NCBI GenBank assembly: GCA_015067835.1 | Contig: SVLS01000018.1 | Coordinates: forward strand, 1-43,715 | Length of the DNA: 43,715 nt | DNA from: Oscillospiraceae bacterium | Lineage (GTDB): Bacteria; Bacillota; Clostridia; Oscillospirales; Oscillospiraceae | Direction: 5' to 3' | In this document: positions 43,504-43,715 of the stretch, in pieces | Layout: each line of letters begins with the position of its first letter | Numbering within the stretch: position 1 is the first letter of the stretch | The notes under the pieces: generated by a model | The model's input: the letters and a program-made list of their open reading frames with translations, nothing else | Databases searched by the model: none | Told to the model about the DNA's origin: nothing | Translations under genes and position numbers: made by a program

Positions 43504-43715
43504 TTAGATTTCCGTAAACTCATAGGAATAAGTGACACTGCCGTTGTCGAAGGTATAGAGGATTCGTCCGTCGGGAAGGATCTCCTTCTTGAACTTATCA
43601 AAGTCCTTGCTGTGTTTCATTTTAACAAATGCGTCTGTGCTTTCCAGTTCTGCTTCCTCGAAAAAGGTTTCCGGTCTGGAGGAACCGGCGCAGGCATTGC
43701 AAAATTTGGCTACGA
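43504..43715 (-). CDS. C-terminal fragment of an unrecognised protein (cut by window edge)
   Basis: Leftward frame with TAA at 43506-43504; about 70 residues seen, including VAKFCNACAGSSRPETFF, FVKMKHSKDFDKFKKEIL and the ending DGRILYTFDNGSVTYSYEFT plus EI. It is upstream of the NifX-like gene by 26 bases and probably in the same operon. I cannot name a family. Confidence 0.6.
   Translation of the reverse strand, partial: VAKFCNACAGSSRPETFFEEAELESTDAFVKMKHSKDFDKFKKEILPDGRILYTFDNGSVTYSYEFTEI

Overview
The window looks like a chromosomal segment of a gut-type clostridial Firmicute. I would guess Oscillospiraceae/Ruminococcaceae or a relative, but no 16S gene is present to confirm it. Reasons: the Firmicute rpoB-rpoC-L7Ae-rpsL-rpsG-fusA-tuf order, consensus sigma-A promoters with 16-17 bp spacers, strong AGGAGG ribosome binding sites, a class B sortase, a monomeric [FeFe]-hydrogenase and many U-tailed hairpin terminators. 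The core genes are moderately GC-rich; the accessory block at 36-42.5 kb is clearly more AT-rich.

Layout. (1) 1-5908: a sugar/amino-sugar catabolic locus. Leftward: a ceramidase-like hydrolase, an archaeal-type TIM-like isomerase, a YjbQ protein, a NagA-like deacetylase and the start of a NagB-like isomerase. Divergent: a SIS isomerase and a DeoR regulator. (2) 6042-12701: asnS, an XRE regulator divergent from a zinc-ribbon membrane protein, a cysteine-rich protein of unknown function, a MATE/NUDIX pair and a phosphoribosyltransferase-like gene behind a leader with competing RNA hairpins. (3) 13040-26109: rpoBC and the str operon, interrupted by a small XRE/SLOG module. (4) 26253-35610: an ECF S-component and methyltransferase, rnpB, murD-ispD-ispF, a polar amino-acid ABC transporter, a group-B-like [FeFe]-hydrogenase and sortase B. 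(5) About 35820-43010: an AT-rich accessory island bracketed by two imperfect ~170-bp direct repeats, with tRNA-3'-end-like sequence at the left end and no integrase. (6) 43070-43715: a NifX/NifB-type protein and a truncated gene at the window edge.

The most interesting part is region 5. It holds a tight three-gene leftward operon (restriction-nuclease-like effector, small winged-helix-like middle protein, Rad50/SMC-like ATPase with a CxxC hook) that fits the predicted ABC-three-component (ABC-3C) conflict systems. It also holds an HTH-Fic protein with its own repeated operators, a 463-residue protein ending in a divergent DisA-like diadenylate-cyclase fold, and a consensus promoter plus terminator that frame a ~125-nt RNA with no protein product. 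I read it as a compact defence island. The combination, the altered active-site motif of the DisA-like protein and the small RNA are the points I could not match to a described system.

All assignments are by reading the sequence and remembered family motifs; no database search was run.
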